A stretch of DNA of 41,679 bases from Clostridiales bacterium. GTDB taxonomy: Bacteria > Bacillota > Clostridia > Peptostreptococcales > Anaerovoracaceae. The translations under genes and the position numbers were made by a program. The notes beneath the pieces are model-generated. The model did no database searches and was not told the origin of the DNA. It was given only the letters and a program-made list of their open reading frames with translations. Of the stretch, positions 16,115 to 26,160 are shown one piece after another (position 1 is the first letter of the stretch; every line of letters begins with the position of its first letter). The stretch is taken from NCBI GenBank assembly GCA_015058155.1, contig SVCW01000012.1:1-41679 (forward strand), in the 5' to 3' direction.

Positions 16115-19100
16115 CTACCAGACTCTGTGTATTTTGATTCCGCTTCCGCCTGTGTCATCGATTATTACGGTAACTTCGTCAGTCGCAGTCTTTCCTCCCG
16201 GATATGTGGCAGTAAATATGAATGTAATATCGCAGTTTCCTTCTTTTGCGAGTTTCGCCGCTATACCGCTATCGAAAAATGATCCCGCAAAATTGTTATC
16301 TCCGTTTTTAATTAGCGTTACTGTCTTTTCAGGATACTCGGAAATCGTTACTTTTACAGACGATACATTTCCGCGTGTTTCTGCGCTGAGATTAAACGAT
16401 TCGTTTGCCCAGTAAGTATTACTGCTTCTCGGATGATCCGGATTCTTTTCGTTGTATTCAAGTCTCTTTTCCTCCCAGGCAGGGAAGTGTGATACGTTTC
16501 CTTCGATTTTCATTCCCGGTTCTACTTCAAAATCATAAAAGCCGAATCCAGTTCCGAGCTCGTCTTTAACGGTGCACACAACAGAATAACTACCTTCCTT
16601 CGCACCACCAGGGATGGCATCCGTCGTAATTACAGGGTACTTTCCCGCTGCATTCGGAGTAATATTGTCATGGCTTTGCGTATAGATAAGTTTTCCTTCA
16701 AAGAATACTTCTGTCACGAGTTTCAAAGGATCCTTCTCAAAATCATTTACACTTACAGAAATACTCATATCATCACCTTCAAGAGGTTTTCGCGGATTGG
16801 TTTTAATCGTTTCAATCCACGGAGCTGTAGCTGCACCTTCAATATAAAAAGTCAGTTGCACCTTATTTGATTCTTTATCGTAATCAATTCTTCCCGTACT
16901 GTCTTCCTGCCAGTGCTCAACAGTATACTTTCCGTCGATATAGAATTCTGTTATCGGAGCTTCGAGAATTTTTCCCGCGTCAGGGTGCGGACCGTCATTC
17001 GCTTCGATATGTGTATATCTCCAGTATTCTTTCTTGGAAGGATCATCTTCATAGTCATAATACGAAACATCGTACTTTACAGCCTCGCCTTTGTGATATA
17101 CAGGAGTTTTCACTTCTCCATCGTTTCCTGCCACCTTGTCCATCTTTATTTCTCCTCCGCTGACATCAAACGCAGATATTTCGCTGCCGCTCATATAACC
17201 ATCCTCCACATATACCTTCTGTCCGTTTTCGATGTAGTAGAGCCTGAATTCTCCAAGCGACCAGTCACCTTTTCCGCTGATGCTGAAATCTACTCTTCCG
17301 CTGAAGACTTCATCTTCAAAAAATAGTTCACTATTTTCAGGTCTTATATAGTAATTACCGCCTGTGATTGAATCGTTCAGTACGTTTGTAAGGACCATTT
17401 CAACATTGTCAAAGCCGGCTCCCACCTTGTAGAGATTGCCTGTATATGCGCGGATTGATCCTTCGCTCTTATCAGTTGTCAGCCTGAATGACTTCGCAAT
17501 AGAAATCGGGTAATAACTGTTTGATGTTTCATACCTTACATTTATTACTTTTCCTTCGACAGTCCACTTTACAGCACGCTTTTCAACAGGCGATGAAGCA
17601 ATCGTAAGCGCAGTAAATACTGATTTCTGGTCTTCAGGAATGTTCACCGTCAGGTCTCTGTTGCTCGTTCCGTCGTTTCGAACCATGTACTCATGCGCAC
17701 CGGCATCTGGTTTTACACTTATGTATCTGATTTCCTGTCCTGCATATGACACTATTTCTTCAGGTGTACGAAAGCTTCCTTTTTCTCTGCTATCTTCAAA
17801 TGTGAGGATTGTGCTTGTGCCTGCGGCAAGTGCCTCATCTTTGTCTCCCTTTACATTTCCTGCCGTAGAATCAGCCTCTTCAATCATTATCACTTTCAGG
17901 TTATCAATGATCATATACGTCTGGATAGGTCTTCTTCCATATCCCTTGTTTCCGAAGCTCAGAGTATGCTCTCCCGATTCAAGTATAAATGGATGCGTGT
18001 ATCTTCCTTCGGATGCAGAGAACGAAGAATTTCTGTACCAGCGGCTATCATCAATATTTATGTATGACTCGTCAACGGCACCGTCTTCTGCCGCCATTTT
18101 ATAATCGAAGGAAATTATTGCTTTTTTCCCGTCAGGAATCGTAAAACTGAGGCTGGAACTATCGGATCTCGCTCTGTTTGAATTACTGTCCTCTGCTCTG
18201 TGAAGCGCCGCACCATAATATACTCCGTCAGCAGTTCTTGAACTTGCAACCCCTGCAAAATAAGCATTCACATCATCAAACGACGAAAAATCTTCGCTTT
18301 CTATATCGGTTACTATGTAATGTACATCTTTGAACTGCGGTTCTATTGCCTCACCCGTCACAAGCGGATTTGTAAGGTCGATTTCGCCTGCTGCTCTTTC
18401 AAGAGTTGCACTTATTTTTACCGGCTCCGAAAGACTGCCGTCATAACTTAGTTCATAATAATATTCCGTGTCCGGTTTGAGATAATACGTTTTTGTAATC
18501 GTCGATACTTCACTACCTTCGACCGTAGATATAACAACTCCATCTTCGCTTTCACTTTCTTTCAGGAGTCCGGCACTTAAAATCTGAACTGCATCCGCAA
18601 AATGCTCTTCATCAAACGACACATTTAGCTCATCATTTGATAAGACTTTCTCCCCGTGAATCACAAGGCTTTTAAGCGGAGCAAACTTGTCGGTAGCCAT
18701 TGAGACTGCAGTTTCTTCTGTCTTCGGAAGTCTTGCAACCCTCAGTGCCTGTACATTTGTACCGTCGCCATATACGTATCTTGCACCTACATTTGAGTAC
18801 GCAGATACAGCATAGTCATCCGTATACTTTCCATACTCGCATATCACACCTCCTACGCTGAGATCTCCGTAGAGTGTTGAGCCGCTTTTGTACGCCTTTG
18901 TAGTTCTTGCTGCGGTATCAAAAATCATCTGCGTGAATGATGTGTTGTAATAACCGCTGAGCGCAGAACCGTCCGAAATGCACGTAGACCAGTTCCCTGT
19001 ATTTGCTACGATTATATTTCCGATCTGCACGGCATACATCGCCTTACCGGCATCTGTTCCGCAACCTGTAGTTCCGCTTGCGCCTACGACTCTCTCATAT

Positions 19101-22057
19101 GAATAAGTGAGAGGTTCTTCTGATCCTCTTATGTCGTATAGTGTTTCGTTTATTGAATATCTGTACTTATATCCTGAAGATGACGTTCCCGTTCTTCGGT
19201 ATCCATTGCACAATACAACGATATAATCGAAGTTTCCGTCGCTTTTATATGCCGGAAGGATGTCATGCTCCTTTGCTACACTCCATCCCGATTTAGTAAA
19301 TATTTCGTTTCCGTCTCTGTCAAAGACATGCGCTGCCGATTTACTGTTTCTGCCGATTACAACATCTCCGTTTGAACCGAATCCGATGATATTGTATGTG
19401 CTGGCATAATCAGCACCGGATGGATTAAGTGCGATAAGCCCTGCCTCTTCAGTCTCCGGATCAAAGGAAACTCTCATTATTTCGCTGCCTTTCCCTGTTA
19501 CGAACGTTATGTCTCCGCTTACTCGTCTTGCTGAACCTTCAGGATCACTATATGAACTTTTCATAATTACTGAGGCCGGGTATGCGTTGTTTATGACTCC
19601 TGTCCTCATATTTATTGAGTAAAGCCCGTCACTTTTAAGCGTATATATCCTTCCATCCGAAGTAAAATTATCATCACCAACCTGAAGTGGTATATCTGCT
19701 ACGAGGCTTCCGCTATCTTTGTCATACACAAGAGTCTTAGCGGTAGTTCTGAAATAGAGATAGTCTCCAGTATCATCCTGCGCCATACCTTTCACAGAAG
19801 TTGCGCCGGCACCATCAAGCTGCTCTCCTGAAATAGTGATCTGCCATTTGGGACTTCCATCGTCCTGAATATTGAATTCCGTTCCCAACTTCTCGGCTTC
19901 CTTAAGGTCATATGCCTTAATCGTATATGGTGCGGAAATATCATAGTAGTAAATGCTCGTGTATTTCGTGTTCTGGGTCCATGTTGCATCTACAGTGTAA
20001 ACGGTATCCTGATCTACCATGTACCAGCCTTTTTCAAGAAATGTCCCTTCGACACCATACCCGTACGGTCTTGAAAGGTAAAATACACTGTCCGGTTCTT
20101 CTGATGTGTTGAGCTCCTCTTCAGTCTTCACTCTCCTGACAAAGATATCAGTACTAATTCCGCTTTCAAGAAGTTTCTGCTTTAACGAACTCTTTTTTTC
20201 GTTGAACAACATTTCCTGCTCATCTTCCTTCGCAAGAAGCAGAAGACTTCCTTCTTTCATCTTTCCGGCGGTGAGACTTACAACCGGCGCAATATTGTCA
20301 ACATCAGTTTCACAAGTTCCGCTACCTTTCTTAATATCGCTTTCTGATACGTATTCAGGAAGCGTGCCTTCTATCCATTTGTCTTTTACGTCAAGCCTGA
20401 ACTCAAGCTTTCCTACACCTGTCTTTTTATATGCAATGCCTCTCCACGAACCAAAAGAAGCATCCATAAGACGCCCTCCTGACTCTTCAGCGTTTATCCA
20501 ATCGCTCCATGAAACAGCCTGTCCGCTTACCGCACCACCGCTTGTCGTTACAGCCGCGCCGCTTACCATCTCTTCCCTTACATACCATGTCCTTTCAGCG
20601 CCATCGCCGTCATAAACAGTCACGTCTTCAGCATAAACGTAAGCTTCATTACTGCCTTCGTCCCTGAACTGAGGATTCTCAGAATCAATTACAACAGAAG
20701 GTGCCATATCAGGGTAAACAACGAAGTTCTTTTCGACCGTATCAGTATTTCCTCTCGAATCTTCGGCGTATATCCTGTATGTCATGGTCATTTCTTCAGT
20801 ATTCTTTGTAAGGAACTCAAGCTCGACTCTCGTAAACTTACTGTCAGAACCTGTATCGCTTATGGCTCTCGTCTTTACGAGAGTGGAATTGTCATTTGTA
20901 TTAGTGCCGCTTCCTGCACCGCCTGCTATCGAAAGGTCGTGATCAAGATGCACCCTTTCACTTCCGCCTTTCTTTTCAATTTCTACCCATAGCTCAGTAA
21001 GCGGATATGACGGGTTCTCCGCTACGAGGATTGTAAGCACCTGTCTCCTGTTCTCTTTCTGAACGCCCCCGAGTGTTTCAAGAATCGCAGGAGTCCTGAG
21101 GACCTCAATATCTTCCTTGTCCGTCAGAGTATTGCCGCTATCCGTAGTTACTTTGAGTGTTACGGTATAATTCCCCGGACTATTGAAATTCACTTCCGCT
21201 TCCGTATCGTCTATTCGTTTTACCCGGCTGCTGCCGCTTGCCGTAAACTTGTTACTTCCATACCCTTCATCATAGAACCTTGCAGCGCCGTAACTCTCTC
21301 CGTCTACATCAAATATCGATCTGTCTTCAGCTCTGACCGAGTGGCCTTCGTATGTGATATCAGGAAGATCGAGTATTGCTTCGCCATCTATGTTTGCCGA
21401 ATTATCTTCATCACCAGCTCCCGAATCTCCAGCATTTCCACTGTCCGGATTAGTTGCCGTTACCTCTTTTTCAATCGTATAAGTTACATCAAAAACAGTC
21501 GGAATATAGTACCTGTATCCTTCTGTATATTCTGACTGCGAATCCTGACGGAGATTCATCGGTGTGCCGTTTAGCGTCGTACTTACCGAATAAGTCAGGT
21601 TCTTATTATCAAAAGACTTCACACTTATGCTTGCAGAAGGTACTGAGTACGAACTATACGCACCACTATATCCATCGTCAAAGCTTCCGCTTACAGATGT
21701 CACCACCGCGCCTTCCGGAAGTCTTCCTGCTATATATATCGTAAATGTCGAGCTGACTGAAGAGCCCTGCTTTTTTCCGAATTGCCATGTGCCATTAATG
21801 TGTTTCCATATGTCATAATAGGCAACATCCGTTAACTCCTTCGTTTCAGTGACAGTTACAGTCTCTGCTTCCGCTCTTAGCACTCCTGACTCCGGCCACA
21901 TGAAACGAAAAGCTCCTTCTCCCGCCTCATATTCTTCAGTTTTAAAAGAACTCTTTTCAGGAAATATAATTCCACCTGTAAAAACAATCAGTATCGCGAG
22001 AATGATTGCGCATACACGCACAAGAACATCTTCGCAAAATGCCCGCTTTCTCTCCAT
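16115..22057 (-). CDS. Giant exported multidomain surface protein
   Basis: A 1,980-residue protein not recognised as a named family. An N-terminal membrane helix or signal (about 12-32, VCAIILAILIVFTGGIIFP) directs export. A Ser/Asp/Gly-rich linker follows near 215-235. Around 275-325 lies a PKD/Ig-like unit (NFNSPGNYTVTLKVTTDSGN), then more beta-sandwich-like stretches. At about 780-1130 there is a propeller-like region with repeated segments about the size of a blade (TLVYDKDSGSLVAD, YSINMRTGVINN, AAHVFDRDGNEIFT). The C-terminal 300 residues look like further Ig-like modules (MSISVSVNDFEKDPLKL, SYSVVCTVKDELG). No LPXTG or SLH anchor is seen. The start is the ATG at 22057 with AGGTGG 7 bases upstream. 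It lies 50 bases after an SLH gene, probably co-transcribed. Confidence 0.8.
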   Translation of the reverse strand: MERKRAFCEDVLVRVCAIILAILIVFTGGIIFPEKSSFKTEEYEAGEGAFRFMWPESGVLRAEAETVTVTETKELTDVAYYDIWKHINGTWQFGKKQGSSVSSTFTIYIAGRLPEGAVVTSVSGSFDDGYSGAYSSYSVPSASISVKSFDNKNLTYSVSTTLNGTPMNLRQDSQSEYTEGYRYYIPTVFDVTYTIEKEVTATNPDSGNAGDSGAGDEDNSANIDGEAILDLPDITYEGHSVRAEDRSIFDVDGESYGAARFYDEGYGSNKFTASGSSRVKRIDDTEAEVNFNSPGNYTVTLKVTTDSGNTLTDKEDIEVLRTPAILETLGGVQKENRRQVLTILVAENPSYPLTELWVEIEKKGGSERVHLDHDLSIAGGAGSGTNTNDNSTLVKTRAISDTGSDSKFTRVELEFLTKNTEEMTMTYRIYAEDSRGNTDTVEKNFVVYPDMAPSVVIDSENPQFRDEGSNEAYVYAEDVTVYDGDGAERTWYVREEMVSGAAVTTSGGAVSGQAVSWSDWINAEESGGRLMDASFGSWRGIAYKKTGVGKLEFRLDVKDKWIEGTLPEYVSESDIKKGSGTCETDVDNIAPVVSLTAGKMKEGSLLLLAKEDEQEMLFNEKKSSLKQKLLESGISTDIFVRRVKTEEELNTSEEPDSVFYLSRPYGYGVEGTFLEKGWYMVDQDTVYTVDATWTQNTKYTSIYYYDISAPYTIKAYDLKEAEKLGTEFNIQDDGSPKWQITISGEQLDGAGATSVKGMAQDDTGDYLYFRTTAKTLVYDKDSGSLVADIPLQVGDDNFTSDGRIYTLKSDGLYSINMRTGVINNAYPASVIMKSSYSDPEGSARRVSGDITFVTGKGSEIMRVSFDPETEEAGLIALNPSGADYASTYNIIGFGSNGDVVIGRNSKSAAHVFDRDGNEIFTKSGWSVAKEHDILPAYKSDGNFDYIVVLCNGYRRTGTSSSGYKYRYSINETLYDIRGSEEPLTYSYERVVGASGTTGCGTDAGKAMYAVQIGNIIVANTGNWSTCISDGSALSGYYNTSFTQMIFDTAARTTKAYKSGSTLYGDLSVGGVICEYGKYTDDYAVSAYSNVGARYVYGDGTNVQALRVARLPKTEETAVSMATDKFAPLKSLVIHGEKVLSNDELNVSFDEEHFADAVQILSAGLLKESESEDGVVISTVEGSEVSTITKTYYLKPDTEYYYELSYDGSLSEPVKISATLERAAGEIDLTNPLVTGEAIEPQFKDVHYIVTDIESEDFSSFDDVNAYFAGVASSRTADGVYYGAALHRAEDSNSNRARSDSSSLSFTIPDGKKAIISFDYKMAAEDGAVDESYINIDDSRWYRNSSFSASEGRYTHPFILESGEHTLSFGNKGYGRRPIQTYMIIDNLKVIMIEEADSTAGNVKGDKDEALAAGTSTILTFEDSREKGSFRTPEEIVSYAGQEIRYISVKPDAGAHEYMVRNDGTSNRDLTVNIPEDQKSVFTALTIASSPVEKRAVKWTVEGKVINVRYETSNSYYPISIAKSFRLTTDKSEGSIRAYTGNLYKVGAGFDNVEMVLTNVLNDSITGGNYYIRPENSELFFEDEVFSGRVDFSISGKGDWSLGEFRLYYIENGQKVYVEDGYMSGSEISAFDVSGGEIKMDKVAGNDGEVKTPVYHKGEAVKYDVSYYDYEDDPSKKEYWRYTHIEANDGPHPDAGKILEAPITEFYIDGKYTVEHWQEDSTGRIDYDKESNKVQLTFYIEGAATAPWIETIKTNPRKPLEGDDMSISVSVNDFEKDPLKLVTEVFFEGKLIYTQSHDNITPNAAGKYPVITTDAIPGGAKEGSYSVVCTVKDELGTGFGFYDFEVEPGMKIEGNVSHFPAWEEKRLEYNEKNPDHPRSSNTYWANESFNLSAETRGNVSSVKVTISEYPEKTVTLIKNGDNNFAGSFFDSGIAAKLAKEGNCDITFIFTATYPGGKTATDEVTVIIDDTGGSGIKIHRVW

Positions 22058-22107
22058 TGCAAAACCACCTTTCGTCAAAAGACAATGCTGTATTTCTTTC
22101 AGAAACG

Positions 22108-23196
22108 CTATTTAATAATCGTAAGATCGGTAAAGTCGTAAACCACATCACTGTCTTCAAACATGAAATACACTTTTTCTCCGCTTATATCACGTCCTTC
22201 CGGATCGGCAACATATACGTAATAACCATCCTTTTCCACACAGTTTCCCGAAGGGAAGCCGACCGGTTTCACAAAACTTCCGTCTGGCATCATAAGAAAC
22301 ACAAAATCGTGCTTTACAGTTGAATAGATATTAATCGTATTGCTGCTTACCTGTTCTACTCTTGCAATGCCCATATCGCTCATATTTCCCTTATAAACAT
22401 CGTAAATAACAGGCACAATCCCCGAGTTTGTTTCGGCTTTTCTTACTATCGTTTCGCCTGTTTCTTTGCTGCTTTCTTTCGCGCTGTCATCATCGTCTTC
22501 CGCGAGTTGATTACTCTCTTCTTCTGCAAAGAGCTTCGTTTCTTCACTATAGCTGAAGAGTCGTGAAATTACAGTCGCAGCTTCCGCTCTCGTGAGCGTG
22601 CGATCAGGTCCGAACGAACCGTCTTCATATCCATTAAGTATTCCGGCTCTGCATGCTGTCATAATATCGTAGGAATTCTCACTGATTTCCGTGATATCGT
22701 TAAAGAGCTCATAGTCTGAAGTGCCGCCTGCGGATGGCTTTTCTCCGACATTTTCCATCATGCTATCTTCAAGACTTTTCACAACACTTGCTGCAATATG
22801 CGCCATATGTTTTCTTGGTATTTCTTTTCCAAGCATACCCTCACTAATGACATCCTCCTTGAAATAACCTTCTGACTGTGAAGCAAAATAATAATTTGCT
22901 GCCCAGTGTTCACCCCTGCCGCCATTATCAGCATCTTTTCCCGTACATGCCGTATAGACCATCTTGATGAACTCACCATACGTTACAGTGCGTGAAGGTC
23001 TGAAACTTCCGTCCGGATACCCTGAAACAATCCCTTCATCAGATAAAAAAACAATGTTTTCATATGCCCAGTGCTTCCTGCTCAAATCACTATAACCAGC
23101 AGTCCCTGCATACGCAAATCCCGTAATGCTTCCGATGCTCATAGTCATTACGATGCAGAATACAATTAATCTTTTAACCTTATTCAACCCTTTCAC
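22108..23196 (-). CDS. Exported SLH-domain protein, partner of the giant protein
   Basis: A 362-residue protein with a signal peptide (KRLIVFCIVMTMSIGSITGFAYA) and SLH repeats at about 33-85 (YSDLSRKHWAYENIVFLSDEG, DGSFRPSRTVTYGEFIKMVY), 95-145 (degenerate) and 165-215 (YEDGSFGPDRTLTRAEAATVISRLF). An acidic Ser/Lys/Glu linker (about 222-250, with EDDDDSAKESSKE) leads to a 100-residue beta-rich C-terminal domain resembling in layout the one of the SLH protein at 11.6-12.8 kb. The start is taken as GTG at 23196; a TTG four codons later is an alternative. It has its own promoter and lies 50 bases upstream of the giant gene, so it may anchor or organise that protein at the wall. Confidence 0.85.
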   Translation of the reverse strand: MKGLNKVKRLIVFCIVMTMSIGSITGFAYAGTAGYSDLSRKHWAYENIVFLSDEGIVSGYPDGSFRPSRTVTYGEFIKMVYTACTGKDADNGGRGEHWAANYYFASQSEGYFKEDVISEGMLGKEIPRKHMAHIAASVVKSLEDSMMENVGEKPSAGGTSDYELFNDITEISENSYDIMTACRAGILNGYEDGSFGPDRTLTRAEAATVISRLFSYSEETKLFAEEESNQLAEDDDDSAKESSKETGETIVRKAETNSGIVPVIYDVYKGNMSDMGIARVEQVSSNTINIYSTVKHDFVFLMMPDGSFVKPVGFPSGNCVEKDGYYVYVADPEGRDISGEKVYFMFEDSDVVYDFTDLTIIK

Positions 23197-23227
23197 CCGC
23201 TTCCATTATTTTACATTTTGTACTAAT

Positions 23228-23256
23228 AATTTACAATATTTTCCATTGGAAGTCAA
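23228..23256 (-). promoter_or_regulatory. Promoter of the SLH/giant-protein operon
   Basis: Minus-strand TTGACT (23251-23256), 17-base spacer, TAAATT (23228-23233). TGTAAA occurs four times in the surrounding 80 bases. Confidence 0.5.
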
Positions 23257-23308
23257 GTCCGCAGAGCCAATAATTTTACATATTTTTACATCCGCCTGCA
23301 TTCACAAA

Positions 23309-23340
23309 AAATAAAAAAAAGAGAGGCTTTTCGCCTCTCT
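23309..23340 (-). terminator. Terminator after the alpha-hydroxy-acid enzyme gene
   Basis: AGAGAGGC (23320-23327), loop TTTTC, GCCTCTCT (23333-23340), followed on the minus strand by an almost unbroken T run. Confidence 0.93.
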
Positions 23341-23353
23341 CCATCACAGAAAT

Positions 23354-24370
23354 TTACTTTCTGATCATATCTTTTGTAATATCTTCGAGTTTGCTTGCTC
23401 CGCACATTGCCATTGTATCCTTGAGTTCGCCTGCAATCTTGTCGATATAAACCTTAACGCCTTCTTCTCCGCCACCATAGAGTGCAGTTACGAAAGGTCT
23501 GCAGATGAGAACTGCATCTGCGCCCATTGCAAGAGCCTTGAATACGTCTACGCCTGATCTGATTCCGCCGTCTACGAGAATCTTACATCTTCCTGCTACT
23601 GCGTCTGCGATTTCTTCAAGAACTTCTGCTGTAGCCGGACACTGGTCAAGAACTCTTCCGCCGTGGTTTGAAACAACGATAGCTGCAGCGCCTGCTTCTA
23701 CTGCCTTGAGCGCTCCCTTAACTGTCATTACACCCTTAACGATGAAAGGCTTTCCTGCCATGTCGCAGATTTCCTTTAATTCTGCAACTGACTTGCTTCC
23801 TGCAGGAGGTGTCATATTCTTTAAGAATGGAAGACCAGCTGCATCAACGTCCATTGCGATAGCAACAGGATCTGCTGCCTTTGCCTGATCGAGCTTATCC
23901 TTGATAGTGTCGATATTCCAAGGCTTGATTGTAGGAACACCGATTCCGCCTGCGTTTCCGATTGCCTTTGTCGCAGCTTCCATAACAGTAGGGTCAGTAC
24001 CATCGCCTGTGAATGCCATGATTCCTGCGTCGGCACAAGCTTTTACGAGTACGTCGTTATATGATGCATCGTTGTACTTAGGGCTGTAGTGAAGATTAAC
24101 TGCGCCTACAGGACCTGCAAATACAGGAAGTGTAAATTCCTTACCGAAAATTTCAATTGTAGTGTCAGTTCCCTTGTTTTCACAGATAGTATCCATGTTC
24201 ACTCTGATTTCCTGCCACTTCTTGTAATTTCTGATTGCATTGTCGCCTGTTCCTTTCGCGCCCGGACCAGGGATGCTGTTTTTACATGCTACACCGTCAC
24301 ACACAGGGCATGCCTTACAAAAATCACCGATACATGCTCTTGCTTCCTGAAGCACTTCGTTGTAATTCAT
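23354..24370 (-). CDS. FMN-dependent alpha-hydroxy-acid dehydrogenase/oxidase family protein
   Basis: A 338-residue TIM-barrel flavoprotein of the glycolate oxidase/lactate dehydrogenase/IDI-2 superfamily. The FMN and catalytic motifs are visible: GPVGAVNLHY near the N-terminus of the barrel, KGVMTVKGALKAVEAGAAAIVVSNHGGR with the catalytic histidine, and the phosphate-binding ILVDGGIRSGVDV. Unusually, the N-terminus has five cysteines in a short span (Cys13, 18, 21, 24, 29 in ACIGDFCKACPVCDGVACK), suggesting a metal or iron-sulfur site absent from textbook glycolate oxidase. The lactate-oxidase insertion loop is short. The electron acceptor is unlikely to be O2 in an anaerobe, but that is inference. 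A GGAGG site precedes the ATG. Confidence 0.82.
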   Translation of the reverse strand: MNYNEVLQEARACIGDFCKACPVCDGVACKNSIPGPGAKGTGDNAIRNYKKWQEIRVNMDTICENKGTDTTIEIFGKEFTLPVFAGPVGAVNLHYSPKYNDASYNDVLVKACADAGIMAFTGDGTDPTVMEAATKAIGNAGGIGVPTIKPWNIDTIKDKLDQAKAADPVAIAMDVDAAGLPFLKNMTPPAGSKSVAELKEICDMAGKPFIVKGVMTVKGALKAVEAGAAAIVVSNHGGRVLDQCPATAEVLEEIADAVAGRCKILVDGGIRSGVDVFKALAMGADAVLICRPFVTALYGGGEEGVKVYIDKIAGELKDTMAMCGASKLEDITKDMIRK

Positions 24371-24390
24371 TTTGTTTCCTCCTTGATAAA

Positions 24391-24420
24391 AATCCGCGGT
24401 CAGTGTAACAGCCGCGGATT
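24391..24420 (-). terminator. Hairpin between glnS and the flavoprotein gene
   Basis: AATCCGCGG (24391-24399) pairs with CCGCGGATT (24412-24420) around 12 bases. On the minus strand it follows the glnS stop by 8 bases and is trailed by TTTATC, a weak U-tract, so it may be a leaky terminator or mRNA-end stabiliser just before the next ribosome binding site. Confidence 0.65.
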
Positions 24421-24428
24421 AGTCATTA

Positions 24429-26069
24429 TTATTTAGGCTTATATGAGCTCTTTAAGTCTACTATTCTGTTGAATACGAGATTGTCCTTTGAGAAGAGCTT
24501 TGCGTCTGCGATATAGTATCCATGTCTGAAGAACTGGAATCTGTCGCCTGGGTTTGCTTCAACGATTGAAGGTTCCGCATAACCTGTTGTAATTTCTACT
24601 GAATCAGGATTGAGCACGTTCTTACCTTCTTCATCAGGAATCATAAGGTGATTGTAGTTTCTGATTGTAATAGGAACTGCAGTCTTAGCGTCTACCCAGT
24701 GGATAGTTCCCTTTACCTTTCTGCCTTCGAAACCTGAACCTGATCTTGTTTCAGGATCGTATGTGCAGAGGAGTTCCTTGATAGTTCCGTCTTCATTCTT
24801 CACTACTTCGTTACATGTGATGAAGTATGCGCCCTTGAATCTTACTTCGTTTCCTGGGAAAAGTCTGAAGTATTTCTTTTCAGGAACTTCCATGAAGTCA
24901 TCGCCGTCTACCCAGAGTTCTCTTGAGAATGGAACCATTCTTGTACCCATTTCAGGAACAACAGCACTGTTTTCGATTTCCATCATTTCAGTCTGGTCTT
25001 CAGGATAATTTGTAATGATAACCTTGATTGGCTTTTCGATTACGTTCCTTGACTGAACTTTTTCTTTGAGGTCATCTCTTACGCAGCTTTCGAGAAGTGA
25101 TACTTCAACAAGGCTGTTTGCCTTTGCAACACCGATCTTGTCACAGAAATCACGAACTGCTTCAGGAGTATATCCACGACGTCTGATACCTGCGATAGTA
25201 GGCATACGAGGGTCGTCCCATCCTTCAACAGCACCCTCATCAACGAGAGCCTTTAAATATCTCTTACTCATTACTGTGTTTGTAAGGTTAAGTCTTGCAA
25301 ACTCAATCTGCTGAGGAGGTGTTTCCCACCAGCCGATTTCCTTGAGAACCCAGTCGTAAAGAGGTCTGTGATCTTCAAATTCGAGAGTACAGATTGAATG
25401 TGTAATTCCTTCGATAGCATCTTCAATAGGATGAGCATAGTCGTACATAGGATAGATGCACCATTCATCACCTGTGTTGTGGTGTGTAGCATGAACGATT
25501 CTGTAAATAACAGGATCTCTCATGTTGATGTTAGGAGATGACATATCAATCTTCGCACGAAGAACCTTTTCGCCGTCAGCGTACTTTCCGGCCTTCATTT
25601 CTTCGAAGAGCTTTAAGTTTTCTTCAACGCTTCTGTTTCTGTATGGTGATTCCTTACCAGGTTCAGTAAGAGTTCCTCTGTATTCCTTCATTTCATCTGC
25701 AGTAAGGTCACAAACGAAAGCCTTACCCTTCTTGATGAGTTCTACAGCGCCGTCATACATTGTCTGGAAATAATCCGAAGCCCAGAGTCTTTCGTCCCAT
25801 TCCCAGCCGAGCCATCTAACGTCAGCTTCGATAGCGTTGATATATTCCATGTCTTCCTTAACCGGATTAGTATCGTCATATCTTAAGTTGCACTTTCCGC
25901 CATACTTCTTTGCAGTTGAGAAGTTGAGGCAGATTGATTTTGCATGGCCGATATGAAGGTATCCGTTTGGTTCCGGTGGAAAACGAGTATATACTTTGTT
26001 TCCGTATTTTCCTGACTCGAGGTCAGCATCTATAATATTGTGAATAAAATTATTATTGGATTCTGCCAT
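24429..26069 (-). CDS. glnS: Glutaminyl-tRNA synthetase
   Basis: Class I synthetase charging tRNA-Gln directly. From the chosen ATG (26067-26069, GGAGGTAAGAAA just upstream) the protein is 546 residues with [15 protein letters not shown] at 31-45 (HIGH at 39-42), the [12 protein letters not shown] pocket and a [16 protein letters not shown]-type loop, plus the beta-barrel anticodon-binding domain from about 340 ([18 protein letters not shown]). Many Firmicutes lack GlnRS and rely on GatCAB transamidation, so its presence is a lineage clue. Its promoter overlaps a large dyad next to the hup stop. Confidence 0.96.
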   Translation of the reverse strand: MAESNNNFIHNIIDADLESGKYGNKVYTRFPPEPNGYLHIGHAKSICLNFSTAKKYGGKCNLRYDDTNPVKEDMEYINAIEADVRWLGWEWDERLWASDYFQTMYDGAVELIKKGKAFVCDLTADEMKEYRGTLTEPGKESPYRNRSVEENLKLFEEMKAGKYADGEKVLRAKIDMSSPNINMRDPVIYRIVHATHHNTGDEWCIYPMYDYAHPIEDAIEGITHSICTLEFEDHRPLYDWVLKEIGWWETPPQQIEFARLNLTNTVMSKRYLKALVDEGAVEGWDDPRMPTIAGIRRRGYTPEAVRDFCDKIGVAKANSLVEVSLLESCVRDDLKEKVQSRNVIEKPIKVIITNYPEDQTEMMEIENSAVVPEMGTRMVPFSRELWVDGDDFMEVPEKKYFRLFPGNEVRFKGAYFITCNEVVKNEDGTIKELLCTYDPETRSGSGFEGRKVKGTIHWVDAKTAVPITIRNYNHLMIPDEEGKNVLNPDSVEITTGYAEPSIVEANPGDRFQFFRHGYYIADAKLFSKDNLVFNRIVDLKSSYKPK

Positions 26070-26097
26070 TTTCTTACCTCCAAAAAAACTTACCTGC

Positions 26098-26126
26098 ATT
26101 ATACCACAGGAGGTAATTTAATACAA
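26098..26126 (-). promoter_or_regulatory. glnS promoter
   Basis: Minus-strand TTGTAT (26121-26126), 17 bases, TATAAT (26098-26103) preceded by TGG, which makes it an extended -10. Confidence 0.65.
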
Positions 26127-26160
26127 TCTTCTGTCAAATTATTTGACGATAAATTGTATT
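26120..26160. promoter_or_regulatory. Nested dyad between hup and glnS
   Basis: The perfect 15-bp palindrome GTCAAATTATTTGAC (26133-26147) is flanked symmetrically by AATACAAT (26120-26127) and ATTGTATT (26153-26160), five unpaired bases on each side. The left outer arm covers the glnS -35 and the right outer arm reaches the hup stop codon. It could be an operator, a weak hup terminator, or both. Confidence 0.5.
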
